Positions 40,715-51,009 of a stretch of DNA of 64,000 nt are shown here, piece by piece; position 1 is the first letter of the stretch, and the number at the start of each line of letters is the position of its first letter. The notes beneath the pieces are model-generated. The model was given only the letters and a program-made list of their open reading frames with translations. It had not been told where the DNA came from and did no database searches. Made by a program: the position numbers and the translations under genes. The DNA lies in the NCBI RefSeq assembly GCF_003176895.1, contig NZ_QGTD01000004.1, forward strand, positions 372,001-436,000, given 5' to 3'. The DNA is from Gracilibacillus dipsosauri (GTDB lineage Bacteria; Bacillota; Bacilli; Bacillales; Amphibacillaceae).

Positions 40715-41950
40715 TTAATAGGATAATGTGGTTAATTCTACCTCTGTATTTTGTTTCTCTCCATCTCGGTAAAAGGTGATCTTAACGGTATCTCCTACAG
40801 ATTTTTCCGAATATAGATGCTTGCGCAAATCGACGATATCTGCCATTGGCTCTCCATCCATTGCGGTAATCACATCATAAGGCTTTAATCCGCCTTTATC
40901 AGCTGGTGACATTGGTTCTACACTGCGGATATATAAGCCACCTGTTACCTCTTCTGGTAGGTTGAGACTTCTCTCCCACTCTACTTGGGCAATATCATTT
41001 AGCGAATAGGCTTCTACGCCTAAGAAGGCTCTCGTAATTTTTCCATTTTCTTCGAGTTCCTTGACGATTGGCAACACATCATCGATCGGTAAGGCAAAGC
41101 CGATGCCTTCTACCGCCGATTCTGCTATCTTCATCGAGTTAATACCAATTAACTGTCCTTCGGAATTAATCAGGGCACCACCGCTATTACCTGGATTGAT
41201 GGCAGCATCTGTTTGGATAACCTCTGCCTGCCAATCTGCTCTTCCATCTCCGTCAAAATCCTGTGGAATCGCTCGCTGTTTTCCACTTATGACCCCTTGG
41301 GTGACGGAACCAGATAAGTAAAGACCTAACGGATTGCCAATTGCAATTGCTGGTTCTCCAACATGTACATCCTGGGATTGTCCAATAGGGATCGTCTTTT
41401 CTACCTTGCTTGCATCCATTTTGATCACAGCTAAATCTGTGAATAAGTCACTACCGACTAGTGTTGCATTTACCTTCTGTTCGTCTGACAAAATTATCTC
41501 TACTTGATCAGCACCTTGAATGACGTGATGATTGGTAATAATATAGGCAGTATCTCCATCAATCTTGTAAATAACACCAGAGCCTGTGCCTTGTTCTCCA
41601 TTTGACTGATCCTGATCCCAAAAGTTCGCTTGTTGTTGGATATTTACCACCCCAACAACAGCAGGAGAAACCTCTGCGACAATCTCAGTTACACGTGTGG
41701 AGATATCTACCTTCACATTTTTCAATGTCTGAGGCGTTTGTTCTACCGTTCCATCTGTTTGACCATTCGATTGATCTAGCTTTCCACCTATCACGATTTC
41801 ATACGGTAACCAATTTCTTTCTACTAGCATTGGTAAAACTAAGGCAAACAAAAAAGCTCCAAGTACTAATCCCACGATAAATGGCATCCAAAAGCTACTT
41901 CTCTTGCTACTTTTTCTCCGCGAAATATCATGACCATCATAATAACCCAT
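40715..41950 (-). CDS. htrA: HtrA-like membrane serine protease with PDZ domain
   Basis: A 411 aa envelope quality-control protease. An N-terminal membrane anchor (residues 20-43) is followed by a trypsin-like domain. The catalytic triad is H142 in ITNHHVI, D172 in DLFTDLAVIKM and S256 in NPGNSGGALI. A single PDZ domain (about 310-400) carries GGLYIRSVEPMSPADKGGLK. It acts outside the membrane on misfolded secreted proteins. It ends the wal operon as in Bacillus, where the equivalent is YyxA/HtrC. In many relatives rlmH follows; here a terminator and DnaA boxes do. GAGGATGAT lies before the ATG. Confidence 0.94.
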   Translation of the reverse strand: MGYYDGHDISRRKSSKRSSFWMPFIVGLVLGAFLFALVLPMLVERNWLPYEIVIGGKLDQSNGQTDGTVEQTPQTLKNVKVDISTRVTEIVAEVSPAVVGVVNIQQQANFWDQDQSNGEQGTGSGVIYKIDGDTAYIITNHHVIQGADQVEIILSDEQKVNATLVGSDLFTDLAVIKMDASKVEKTIPIGQSQDVHVGEPAIAIGNPLGLYLSGSVTQGVISGKQRAIPQDFDGDGRADWQAEVIQTDAAINPGNSGGALINSEGQLIGINSMKIAESAVEGIGFALPIDDVLPIVKELEENGKITRAFLGVEAYSLNDIAQVEWERSLNLPEEVTGGLYIRSVEPMSPADKGGLKPYDVITAMDGEPMADIVDLRKHLYSEKSVGDTVKITFYRDGEKQNTEVELTTLSY

Positions 41951-41974
41951 TTAGGATCATCCTCTACTCGTTAA

Positions 41975-42766
41975 TTAAACCACCTCGTATAATGCTGTTG
42001 GTTCTTTCGGATCTGTATCATGAAGCGTGATTCTTTCACCTACAGAGAAACCGTATTCGGATAAACCATGTTCCACAGACATACGAGCTAAGTCTTTCAT
42101 ATTATTATCTTTACTTAAATGGGCTAAATAAATACGTTTTGTTTGATCATCTATGATATCTCTTAATGCTAAGGCACAATCTTCATTGGAAACATGGCCA
42201 GTATCTCCAAGAATTCTTCGCTTAACACTCCATGGATAGCGCCCCATCCGAAGCATCTCCACATCATGGTTAGCTTCAAAGATTAAGGCATCTGCTCCTT
42301 CTACTGTTTTCTTTATTCTTTCCGACACATAACCCAGATCCGTGACAAGGGCAACCTTCTTTCCGTTATGATGAAAGGTATAAAACATTGGCTCAGCCGC
42401 ATCATGTGACACAGCAAATGATTCAACATCTATGTCACCAAAGCTCTTCGTTTCTTCCATTTTAAAAATAAATTTTTGATCTAGATCAATTTTTCCAATG
42501 GCTTGATCCATTGCCTTCCATGTTTTTTCGTTCGCATATATCGGAAGGCGATGCTTACGAGCAAAAATTCCGAGGCCTTTTATATGATCACTATGTTCAT
42601 GGGTGACAAGAATTCTCGAGAGCTCTGCTGGATCAACTTGGATTTGATGAAATAGCCTTGTTAGCTCTTTCCCACTTAATCCAGCATCTACTAGGATTTT
42701 TTCCTTTTCTGTTCCGATATAAAAAGCATTCCCCGTACTACCGGATGCTAATACACTAAAGTGCAT
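41975..42766 (-). CDS. walJ: MBL-fold metallohydrolase WalJ
   Basis: A 263 aa metallo-beta-lactamase-fold protein (YycJ/WalJ). Zinc ligands are in [19 protein letters not shown] and [15 protein letters not shown], with later ligand H and D in [12 protein letters not shown]. Homologues act as nucleases or in coordinating cell division with replication, but the exact substrate is unsettled. It overlaps walI by 11 bases, so they are translationally coupled. It is a fixed member of the wal operon, between the regulators and HtrA. Confidence 0.94.
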   Translation of the reverse strand: MHFSVLASGSTGNAFYIGTEKEKILVDAGLSGKELTRLFHQIQVDPAELSRILVTHEHSDHIKGLGIFARKHRLPIYANEKTWKAMDQAIGKIDLDQKFIFKMEETKSFGDIDVESFAVSHDAAEPMFYTFHHNGKKVALVTDLGYVSERIKKTVEGADALIFEANHDVEMLRMGRYPWSVKRRILGDTGHVSNEDCALALRDIIDDQTKRIYLAHLSKDNNMKDLARMSVEHGLSEYGFSVGERITLHDTDPKEPTALYEVV

Positions 42767-43697
42767 CGTCCTCTTCCTCCACTTCTCTTGTTGACATTAA
42801 TTCTGCTAATACTTGATTGATGAAATGGTTGATTTCTGTTTGTCCCCAATCTTCCTCCAATGGTTGAATAGCTGAGGTTCCGACAGATTCCCCAATCAAA
42901 TTCTTCATTTCCATCACAAAGTCATGTGCTTCCCTATTCGAGTTGTGACCTTCTACTGCATTAATATAAAAATAGGTGTTATCATCTACCTCAATTTCCC
43001 ATGTAGGCAGTAGTACTTGTTCGCCATTAGGTAATGGAAGTAAGTTATGATATCCTAAATCCACTTCTGTAATTTCCGAGCCAGGGCTAATATTGCCATT
43101 ATTAAATAATTTTGTGATTACTGTAAGTGGCATGATTAATTCCTCTACCGGCTGTTCCTCCGTTTTTTCTAGAATGGTTTGGACATAATGGGTCATTTCG
43201 CCATTTTCATTAACTTTGATCATCAACACACCGCTTAGATTATAGTAAATCGGATCGTCCAACTCTTGAAAAAAGATATACGTATTCGTCTGCTCATCTA
43301 CAACATAATCCTCTAAGTTATATTGCTCATCATTCCAAATGTTTTCTTTGATACTCTCTTTTGTAGTATCTAAATCAAATGCCTCAGGTGAATCAAAATG
43401 AGAAACGATCATCGTATCGTCAATAATCACGGATTTCTGATTTGGCAGCTTATCGATTTCACTGATCTCTTCCTCGGTGAATTCTTTACTCTTTGCATTT
43501 AATGTTGCCGCTTTAGTCGGCTCTTCTGGAATATTATCTAGTCCCTTTAAATTCGTCGCAAGGTAATCTTCCTGTGTAGTTTCCTCTGTGTTGTAAGAAA
43601 GCTCTTCCTGTTGATTATCGATATATTGTCGAAGTAAAAAGATATCAAGTATGAGAAAGCATAGGATAAACAGTGTTTTAATTTGACCCCATTGCAT
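42756..43697 (-). CDS. walI: Two-component regulatory protein WalI
   Basis: WalI (YycI) is a membrane-anchored extracytoplasmic protein that, with WalH, restrains the kinase WalK. The 313 aa protein has one N-terminal membrane segment (residues about 5-23, [17 protein letters not shown]) and an extracellular beta-rich domain, with the family ending [17 protein letters not shown]. The ATG at 43695-43697 was chosen by the ribosome site GGAGG eight bases upstream and the position of the anchor; a longer frame to 43727 lies within walH. It overlaps walH by 20 bases and walJ by 11. Confidence 0.93.
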   Translation of the reverse strand: MQWGQIKTLFILCFLILDIFLLRQYIDNQQEELSYNTEETTQEDYLATNLKGLDNIPEEPTKAATLNAKSKEFTEEEISEIDKLPNQKSVIIDDTMIVSHFDSPEAFDLDTTKESIKENIWNDEQYNLEDYVVDEQTNTYIFFQELDDPIYYNLSGVLMIKVNENGEMTHYVQTILEKTEEQPVEELIMPLTVITKLFNNGNISPGSEITEVDLGYHNLLPLPNGEQVLLPTWEIEVDDNTYFYINAVEGHNSNREAHDFVMEMKNLIGESVGTSAIQPLEEDWGQTEINHFINQVLAELMSTREVEEEDDAL

Positions 43698-45033
43698 TCG
43701 AATTCCCTCCTTGATTCTTTTGAACATTATTAGAAATAAACTGCATGCCTGTACTTGTTTCGATACACCATGATGGAATTAGGTCAAAAAATTGCGTACC
43801 TGCTTGCTGTTCTATTCGATAGCCAAGCTGTATATCATAAACTTCTTCCAGTGAAAAATCATTACTATCCTTTAAGTACTGGATTAAATCCTTCGCACTC
43901 ATTAAATCGGTTTCTGCCCGATCATAAGGATAGGTGAGCTTCATCAATGGTCGATTATACTGATAAATCGTATTGTTCTGTATAACTACTGACATACTGG
44001 AAAGTCCATTATTGGAAAAGACTGGGAAATTTTCATACATCATGCGATATTCCACAAATTGATAGGCTGCATTTACATCGTATAAATGGTATTGAATGCT
44101 CTCATCCACTAGCCAGCCTTTATGTGCATTAATATGATCGATCGACCTTGTGATCAGTAAATCGGCTGGATCCTGTACTGTATTTAATTCATTTTGGTTA
44201 TTCTGAGCTTGATCGTCTGTTACCGAGAAGTTGGTAAACTCTACATGATAGCCTTTGACGATCATTTCTCTCGTTCCATCTGAATAAACGGTCCCGCCTT
44301 CTGCATTCCTAGAGCTCCGTACACTGAAAGGGTTCGGGAAGAAAATACTTTTAAAAGAATTCGTATCTGCTTGAATCTCGGTATATCTGAATTTTCGACC
44401 TTTAATCGTTTGTTCTGTTGGAAGATATACGGTTTGTTCACTTAATTCTACTGGGACAAGAGTGTCGAATTCCTTCTCTGCTTGCAAATCGGTAACGTAT
44501 TGGATGACCTGCGAAATGTTTTGAACCTGAGCTGTAATATCAATTCCATTAGGATCACTATTATCAAAAATAATCTGATTTGTCGTCCTATTTTCATCTA
44601 AGTATAGAATAATCCGTTTAAATTGATTATCAATGCGAATAGTTTCATTTGTTGTAAATAAATCAGGAATATATTGGGATGGCAGTGGCGTCGGAAAAAC
44701 AATCTCTATCCTTTCTTTTTCTGTGTCTACCCCAATTCCTTCTTCAAGCATAGTAAAATCATATAGAAACCAATCAGATAGTGCTTGGAAGATTTCTAAC
44801 TCATCCGTTTTCTGATGGAAGCCTAAATGTTCTTGATCCCAATGGAACACTATTTGAGAAGGCTTAATCAACGATTGTTTTGTTGCTTCCGAGCCTTCTA
44901 GCTGTGCATCTGTTGATCGGTCATTCGCTGATTCTTCATATTCCCCTTCATAATTCCATATCGCAAAAGTAAGCAATAAGCTTAAAGCAATGAGAAAAGT
45001 TAGTAGGATTGATTTAATCGCTTCGAATTTCAT
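43678..45033 (-). CDS. walH: Two-component regulatory protein WalH
   Basis: WalH (YycH) is the second membrane-anchored inhibitor of WalK signalling. The 451 aa protein has a single N-terminal membrane helix (residues about 6-26, AIKSILLTFLIALSLLLTFA) and a long extracellular part typical of YycH (three domains, with DFTMLEEGIG and TVYLPTEQTIKGRKFRYTE). Its ATG overlaps the walK stop by four bases. It is weakly conserved in sequence across Bacilli, but length, topology and position identify it. Confidence 0.93.
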   Translation of the reverse strand: MKFEAIKSILLTFLIALSLLLTFAIWNYEGEYEESANDRSTDAQLEGSEATKQSLIKPSQIVFHWDQEHLGFHQKTDELEIFQALSDWFLYDFTMLEEGIGVDTEKERIEIVFPTPLPSQYIPDLFTTNETIRIDNQFKRIILYLDENRTTNQIIFDNSDPNGIDITAQVQNISQVIQYVTDLQAEKEFDTLVPVELSEQTVYLPTEQTIKGRKFRYTEIQADTNSFKSIFFPNPFSVRSSRNAEGGTVYSDGTREMIVKGYHVEFTNFSVTDDQAQNNQNELNTVQDPADLLITRSIDHINAHKGWLVDESIQYHLYDVNAAYQFVEYRMMYENFPVFSNNGLSSMSVVIQNNTIYQYNRPLMKLTYPYDRAETDLMSAKDLIQYLKDSNDFSLEEVYDIQLGYRIEQQAGTQFFDLIPSWCIETSTGMQFISNNVQKNQGGNSNAMGSN

Positions 45034-46856
45034 TTTTGATTACCCCGCTTTCGATTCTTTAGCGGTAGCGTGAAGTATATTGTCGTACCTTGTCCTTCCT
45101 TACTTGTCGCCCAAATATGACCATGATGTGCTTCAATTATTTCCTTGGAAATCGCCAAACCTAATCCAGTCCCTCCTAATTCACGGGACCTTGCTTTATC
45201 TACACGGTAAAAACGATCAAATATTTTGTCTACCTTTTCCCGGGCAATTCCCAAGCCTTGGTCTTTAATACTGAATTTCACTCTATTTTGCTCTTTTGCG
45301 AGCTGAAAGGTGATTTTACCACCCTCAGGTGAGTATTTAATCGCATTCGACATAATATTATCAATTACTTGAGTGATCTTGTCCTGATCAATTCTTGTTT
45401 TGATCTGTTCTTTTGGAAACTTTCTTTCAATCCCGATTACATCTGTCTTATTCATATCAAAGCGATCTAAAATATTTTCGACAAATGAGACAAGTTCGAC
45501 CTTTTGCTTATTCATCGCCCCTTCTTTATGATCCATCTTCGATAATTGGAGCAAGTCATTCACGAGACGAATCATCCGATCTGTCTCATTTTGGGTCACT
45601 TCCAAAAATTGTGGTGCAATTTCTTTGTCCTCCCATGCCCCATCTGTTAAAGCTTCTATATAACTACGCATTGTCGTTAATGGAGTTCTTAATTCATGGG
45701 AAACATTCGATACGAATTCCCTTCTTTCCCGTTCTACCTTTTCCTGTTCAGTTACATCACTTATCACCGTGATTAAGCCATTAAAGTTCTCCTCTTCATC
45801 CTGCACCACAGAAAAACTAGCTCGAATCAAAAATAATTGGTCATCATCACTGAAGTCAATCGTTAGCGAGTTCGTTTCCTCTAGTTCTTTAATATCCAAT
45901 ACCTTTTCTTCGATTTGAAGGACATCGGCAATAGGTTTTCCCTTTGCCTCACTAAAGGATGTATCAATCAGGTTAATAGCAGGGTCGTTCATTAAGACAA
46001 TTCTTCCTTTTTCATCTGTTGCGATCACACCTTCTGACATATTGGATAAAACAGAGCTCAATTTTCTCCGTTCTTCTTCTGTCGTCTGATTCGCAAGCTT
46101 CAACCTATCAGTCATATCATTGAAGGTCGTTGCAAGCTGGCCAATCTCATCAACCCCATAAACATTTACCTTTTTGGAAAAGTCGCCTTTGGCAATGACC
46201 ATTGCTTGCTTACGCATTTCAGTTATAGGCTTTGTTATTGTTCGTGCTACAAGAATCCCTAAAATAATCGAAACAACAACCGTAAGAATGGTTCCACTCA
46301 AAAAGATTTTGCTAATTTCCTCTAGCTGATCATAAACATCTTCAATAGAGGCCTCGACTCTTACCGCCCCAACTGGTGTATTAGTGGCATTATCCATAAT
46401 CGGTACCGTTTTTGCAATCATACGATCATTACTGTATCGGAATTTCTCCTTCTCCTCTTCCGCAAACTTTAATGCACCATTTATCGCAATATTACCAGTC
46501 ACTCTTTTTCCGATTCTCTCTAAGTCTGAGTTCGCCCCAATGACACGATATTGGGAATCTATTACTTGGAGATCGGTAAAAATATCCCTTGAATAGCGAT
46601 CAATAATATCACTAACGTCCTCTTGAAGGGTCGGCTCTTCCCCATTTTCTGGCCTTTTTTCCTGAAATGCCTCCTCTAAATTTGTTTTCAAAACCGTAAG
46701 GCGATCATCTAAGTTCGCTTCAAAGTTGGTGTTTAAATTCGTTTCCAATTTATCAAGAAAATATGCTCCAATCAGTTGAACAGCAAGCAATAGAAACAAG
46801 CTTAAAATGATAATTATTTTTAAACGAATCGATTGGAAAAAGCCCACTCTTTTCAT
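45030..46856 (-). CDS. walK: Cell-wall sensor histidine kinase WalK
   Basis: WalK senses cell-wall status and phosphorylates WalR. The 608 aa chain has TM1 (about 14-33), an extracellular Cache-like domain, TM2 (about 183-205), HAMP (ITKPITEMRKQAMVIAKGDF), a PAS domain, HisKA with the phosphorylated His in FVSNVSHELRTPLTTMRSYI, and HATPase (IMSNAIKYSPEGG, DQGLGIAREKVDKIFDRFYR, GTGLGLAIS). This is the full WalK architecture. It lies six bases after walR. It is essential in relatives, and its interplay with WalH, WalI and GdpP neighbours is conserved. GGAG is upstream of the ATG. Confidence 0.96.
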   Translation of the reverse strand: MKRVGFFQSIRLKIIIILSLFLLLAVQLIGAYFLDKLETNLNTNFEANLDDRLTVLKTNLEEAFQEKRPENGEEPTLQEDVSDIIDRYSRDIFTDLQVIDSQYRVIGANSDLERIGKRVTGNIAINGALKFAEEEKEKFRYSNDRMIAKTVPIMDNATNTPVGAVRVEASIEDVYDQLEEISKIFLSGTILTVVVSIILGILVARTITKPITEMRKQAMVIAKGDFSKKVNVYGVDEIGQLATTFNDMTDRLKLANQTTEEERRKLSSVLSNMSEGVIATDEKGRIVLMNDPAINLIDTSFSEAKGKPIADVLQIEEKVLDIKELEETNSLTIDFSDDDQLFLIRASFSVVQDEEENFNGLITVISDVTEQEKVERERREFVSNVSHELRTPLTTMRSYIEALTDGAWEDKEIAPQFLEVTQNETDRMIRLVNDLLQLSKMDHKEGAMNKQKVELVSFVENILDRFDMNKTDVIGIERKFPKEQIKTRIDQDKITQVIDNIMSNAIKYSPEGGKITFQLAKEQNRVKFSIKDQGLGIAREKVDKIFDRFYRVDKARSRELGGTGLGLAISKEIIEAHHGHIWATSKEGQGTTIYFTLPLKNRKRGNQK

Positions 46857-46862
46857 AGAACA

Positions 46863-47567
46863 TTACTCCTGTTCAGGATTTCGTAAATAATAGCCCACAC
46901 CCCTACGTGTCACAATCCATAATGGGTTACTCGGGTTGTCCTCGATTTTTTCCCTTAATCGGCGTACCGTTACGTCTACCGTACGGACATCACCGTAATA
47001 ATCATATCCCCAAACCGTCTCTAAAAGATGCTCTCTCGTCATGACCTGTCCGATATGACGAGCTAAATAATGTAGCAATTCAAATTCACGATGGGTTAAT
47101 TCAATGTACTCCCCATCTCTTGTTACGGTATATGCATCTGGGTGAATGACAAGGGATCCAATTTCAATATCATTGGTATCGCGTTTTTGATTCGCAGGTT
47201 CTTGGTTGATTCTTCGTAAATTCGCTTTTACCCTTGCGATCAATTCACGATTGCTAAATGGCTTTGTGACATAATCATCGGCCCCTAGCTCTAATCCAAG
47301 CACCTTATCAATTTCTGCATCCTTTGCTGTTAACATAATAATCGGCATACTATGCGTTTTTCTTACCTCACGGCAGACCTCGTTTCCGTCTTTTTTGGGT
47401 AGCATAATATCGAGCAAGATCAAATCAGGATCTTCCTTCAACGCATACTCAATCGCTTGATCACCATCATAGGCACAAATGACGTCATATCCTTCTTTTT
47501 CTAAGTTGAACTTCAGTATATCGGCAATCGGCTTTTCATCATCTACTACTAAAATTTTCTGACTCAT
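46863..47567 (-). CDS. walR: Response regulator WalR
   Basis: WalR is the OmpR-type regulator of autolysins and cell-wall metabolism in Bacilli. The 234 aa protein has the receiver domain with phosphoacceptor D53 in [13 protein letters not shown] and K102-region [20 protein letters not shown], and the winged helix [20 protein letters not shown], then [20 protein letters not shown]. The start at 47565-47567 has AAGGA nine bases upstream and gives the exact family length; a longer frame to 47633 lacks support. It is first gene of the operon walR-walK-walH-walI-walJ-htrA. Confidence 0.96.
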   Translation of the reverse strand: MSQKILVVDDEKPIADILKFNLEKEGYDVICAYDGDQAIEYALKEDPDLILLDIMLPKKDGNEVCREVRKTHSMPIIMLTAKDAEIDKVLGLELGADDYVTKPFSNRELIARVKANLRRINQEPANQKRDTNDIEIGSLVIHPDAYTVTRDGEYIELTHREFELLHYLARHIGQVMTREHLLETVWGYDYYGDVRTVDVTVRRLREKIEDNPSNPLWIVTRRGVGYYLRNPEQE

Positions 47568-47710
47568 AAAAGCACGTCCTTTTTCTTTATATATTTTATC
47601 ACAGCGGAAAATCTCTATTGCTGAGTGTCTCATGTTATCCTTTTACATAGGGATGGTCGTTAATTTCCCATCATCAAAAATCATAAGGATTAAACTTCTC
47701 CTAGTTACCT

Positions 47711-47739
47711 ATTTTAACGTAAAAAAGCAAAAATGTCTT
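47711..47739 (-). promoter_or_regulatory. Candidate walR promoter
   Basis: On the minus strand AAGACA (47734-47739) and TAAAAT (47711-47716) are 17 bp apart, a moderate sigma-A match. It lies about 145 bases before the walR start and right after the terminator of the previous gene. Confidence 0.45.
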
Positions 47740-47770
47740 TTCTTCACTGTTTTTAATCGGCAAGCTATTG

Positions 47771-47808
47771 AAAAACCCTTGTTCCGTAGAGTTACGCGAA
47801 CAAGGGTT
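47771..47808 (-). terminator. Terminator of the M23 peptidase gene
   Basis: On the minus strand AACCCTTGTTC pairs perfectly with GAACAAGGGTT (11 bp) and TTTC follows. It is placed just after the stop codon of the 47814-49241 gene and before walR. Confidence 0.85.
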
Positions 47809-47813
47809 AGTTA

Positions 47814-49241
47814 TTATAATAAATCTTCAGGGCTCTTGACTAAAGATCCGTTTTTGTATACTTCAAAGTGTAAATGGACCCCCGTGGAATCACCTGTTGT
47901 TCCCATTACACCAATTTTGCTTCCTTTTTCTACTGTTTGTCCTGCTTTTACGCTGATAGAAGCTAAATGTGCATAAACTGTACGATACCCATTGTTATGG
48001 TTGATGACGATTTTATTACCATAGCCTCCGTCATCCCAGCCAGCTGATACGACAGTACCGTTATCGGCAGCTTTAATCGTCCGATTGCTTGGACCCGCAA
48101 TGTCTATCCCTTTATGGAATGCACCCCACCTTTGACCGACATAGCTTGAGATATATCCTCCAACAGCTGGCCAAGCAAGGTCTCCAGATCCTCTAGATGG
48201 TACCACCTTCGTACCCTTAACAATAATTTTATCGGTTGCTTCTTCTGTAATATTTTCTTCAACGACGTCTGTGCTGACTGTTTGTCCGTTCACTTTTTGC
48301 ACCTTATAGTGAACTTCCTTGGATCCATCTTTTCCTTCTTGCTTCACTTCTTCGTCGCCTTTATACATCTTCTCTGATTCTTCAGTTACTGTTTCATACT
48401 CAATCGTTTCTTCGACTTTCTTCTCTTCTGTAACAATCACTTTCACAAAAGGCTTCTGTTCTGTAACTTGAAGAACATCGCCAACCTTGATCGTAGAATC
48501 CTCGGTTAAACCTTCATTTAAAGCTAATAATGTATCTAACTCCAGGTCATGCTTCGCTGCTATCGATCCAAGCACATCCCCTTCTTGAACCTCATATTTT
48601 TTATTTTCTAGTGTCCCTTTTTCAAGTAAGGTGACACCTTCCTCCACTGTTAGAACCTCACTTGCCTGTACTTCCTCCTCAGAGGTGGTAATATCCTCTG
48701 ATAATTCCACATCGACAATACGATTATCTCCAACTGCTAGATCTTTCGATGCTTCCTTTTTCGATTCTAACTGTTCTAAAACATCTTTACTGACAAATTT
48801 TTCTTTGTAGGCCTGAAGGACATCCTTCACCGCTTCTTCGCCTGCAAAATAGCCAACAAGCTTATCATCAATCGTTAAGGACTGTGCCTCTACTTGTACA
48901 GCTAATTCTTTCTCTATATAATCAAAAACTTCCGCTTCACTTGTTTGGGTTTCAAACACTGTTTCAGGGATATAAGTAATATCTCCTTCGATCGTGTATG
49001 TATAATCAGGCTGCTTGCTTTCCTTTTTTACCTTTTCTATTTTTTTCTCTATATATTGCTGCACATCTTCTTGGTTATCTACTACCCCTATGTGCTCGCC
49101 GTCTACATATACGTGATAGATCGTAGAAAGCTCCTTCTCGTCGGCAAAAACCGTTTGAGCAGATAAACACATGGCTATTACACCCGCAATAGTTGCAAGC
49201 TTCACAACCTTTTTATACTTACTAATCTTGCTTTCTCGCAT
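47814..49241 (-). CDS. Secreted M23 peptidoglycan endopeptidase with LysM and G5 domains
   Basis: A 475 aa secreted cell-wall enzyme. A signal peptide (residues 1-33, cleaved after VFA) precedes two Asp/Glu-rich repeats. A LysM motif (about 218-262: EVQEGDVLGSIAAKHDLELD) and a G5 domain (about 275-345) follow. The C-terminal M23 domain has all zinc ligands (HKGIDIAGP; VYAHLASI; VHLHFEVYK). It should cut cross-bridges of peptidoglycan. Position between purA and walR and type of enzyme suggest the WalR regulon. GGAGG lies ten bases before the ATG. Confidence 0.93.
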   Translation of the reverse strand: MRESKISKYKKVVKLATIAGVIAMCLSAQTVFADEKELSTIYHVYVDGEHIGVVDNQEDVQQYIEKKIEKVKKESKQPDYTYTIEGDITYIPETVFETQTSEAEVFDYIEKELAVQVEAQSLTIDDKLVGYFAGEEAVKDVLQAYKEKFVSKDVLEQLESKKEASKDLAVGDNRIVDVELSEDITTSEEEVQASEVLTVEEGVTLLEKGTLENKKYEVQEGDVLGSIAAKHDLELDTLLALNEGLTEDSTIKVGDVLQVTEQKPFVKVIVTEEKKVEETIEYETVTEESEKMYKGDEEVKQEGKDGSKEVHYKVQKVNGQTVSTDVVEENITEEATDKIIVKGTKVVPSRGSGDLAWPAVGGYISSYVGQRWGAFHKGIDIAGPSNRTIKAADNGTVVSAGWDDGGYGNKIVINHNNGYRTVYAHLASISVKAGQTVEKGSKIGVMGTTGDSTGVHLHFEVYKNGSLVKSPEDLL

Positions 49242-49356
49242 GATAATAGTCCTCCTATTTCCCTATCATGGTTCTTTTCTTTATCTTTAATTCGAAGGAA
49301 CCACCTCTAATAATCTAACATAGATCATCAGATTGTGAAAAGGGCTTACATCGAGA

Positions 49357-49373
49357 TGTAACATAACTGTATA
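49357..49373. promoter_or_regulatory. WalR-box-like direct repeat
   Basis: TGTAAC, five bases, TGTATA fits the WalR consensus of two TGTWAH hexamers with 5-bp spacing at 11 of 12 positions. It lies 116-132 bp upstream of the M23 start, but on the strand opposite to the gene. The match is suggestive only. The rest of this 305-bp gap shows only the purA terminator. Confidence 0.3.
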
Positions 49374-49474
49374 ATAAAATCCATTTATTTACATAAACCT
49401 TCATTTTTTCTGCAAAATAGGAAGAATTAACTAACAAAATTCGCCAAATTTAGTTCTTTTCTATTAGAAGGGAG

Positions 49475-49519
49475 AAAAAATAAAACCCGAATATTATCAT
49501 TTCCGATAACATTCGGGTT
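49475..49519 (-). terminator. Terminator of purA
   Basis: AACCCGAATATTATC (49484-49498) pairs with GATAACATTCGGGTT (49505-49519); on the minus strand TTATTTTTT follows. It lies 27 bases beyond the purA stop codon. Confidence 0.9.
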
Positions 49520-49546
49520 CTGTCAGCCAATTGGTCATTTTCACTT

Positions 49547-50857
<1,311 letters not shown>

Positions 50858-50874
50858 TTATTAATACGTTACCC

Positions 50875-50903
50875 ATTTTACCAAGCGAAAAAGTGGATGT
50901 CAA
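50875..50903 (-). promoter_or_regulatory. purA promoter
   Basis: TTGACA (50898-50903), a 17-bp spacer and TAAAAT (50875-50880) on the minus strand form a strong sigma-A promoter. It is about 45 bases before the start codon, between the dnaB terminator and purA. Confidence 0.85.
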
Positions 50904-50912
50904 TCTGATTCA

Positions 50913-50946
50913 CGAACATTTGAATAGTAGTTTTATAGAATGTTCG
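50913..50946. promoter_or_regulatory. PurR-binding PurBox pair
   Basis: CGAACATT (50913-50920) and its inverse AATGTTCG (50939-50946), 18 bp apart, lie just upstream of the purA -35 box. Two inverted PurBoxes with this core and spacing are the known PurR operator in B. subtilis, which also controls purA. Confidence 0.8.
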
Positions 50947-50960
50947 TTAATTGGCATTAT

Positions 50961-51004
50961 AAAAAAACAGCTCCATTCTAGTTACGAAATGGAACTGTTT
51001 TTTT
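50961..51004 (-). terminator. Terminator of dnaB
   Basis: On the minus strand AACAGTTCCATT pairs with AATGGAGCTGTT (one G-U pair) and TTTTTTAT follows. It lies a few bases after the helicase stop codon. Confidence 0.9.
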
Positions 51005-51009
51005 CCTCC

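Noticed and set aside
47632-47976. Plus-strand 114-codon ORF over the end of the M23 gene
   Set aside because: It covers a terminator and the antisense of a certain gene, with no ribosome-binding site.
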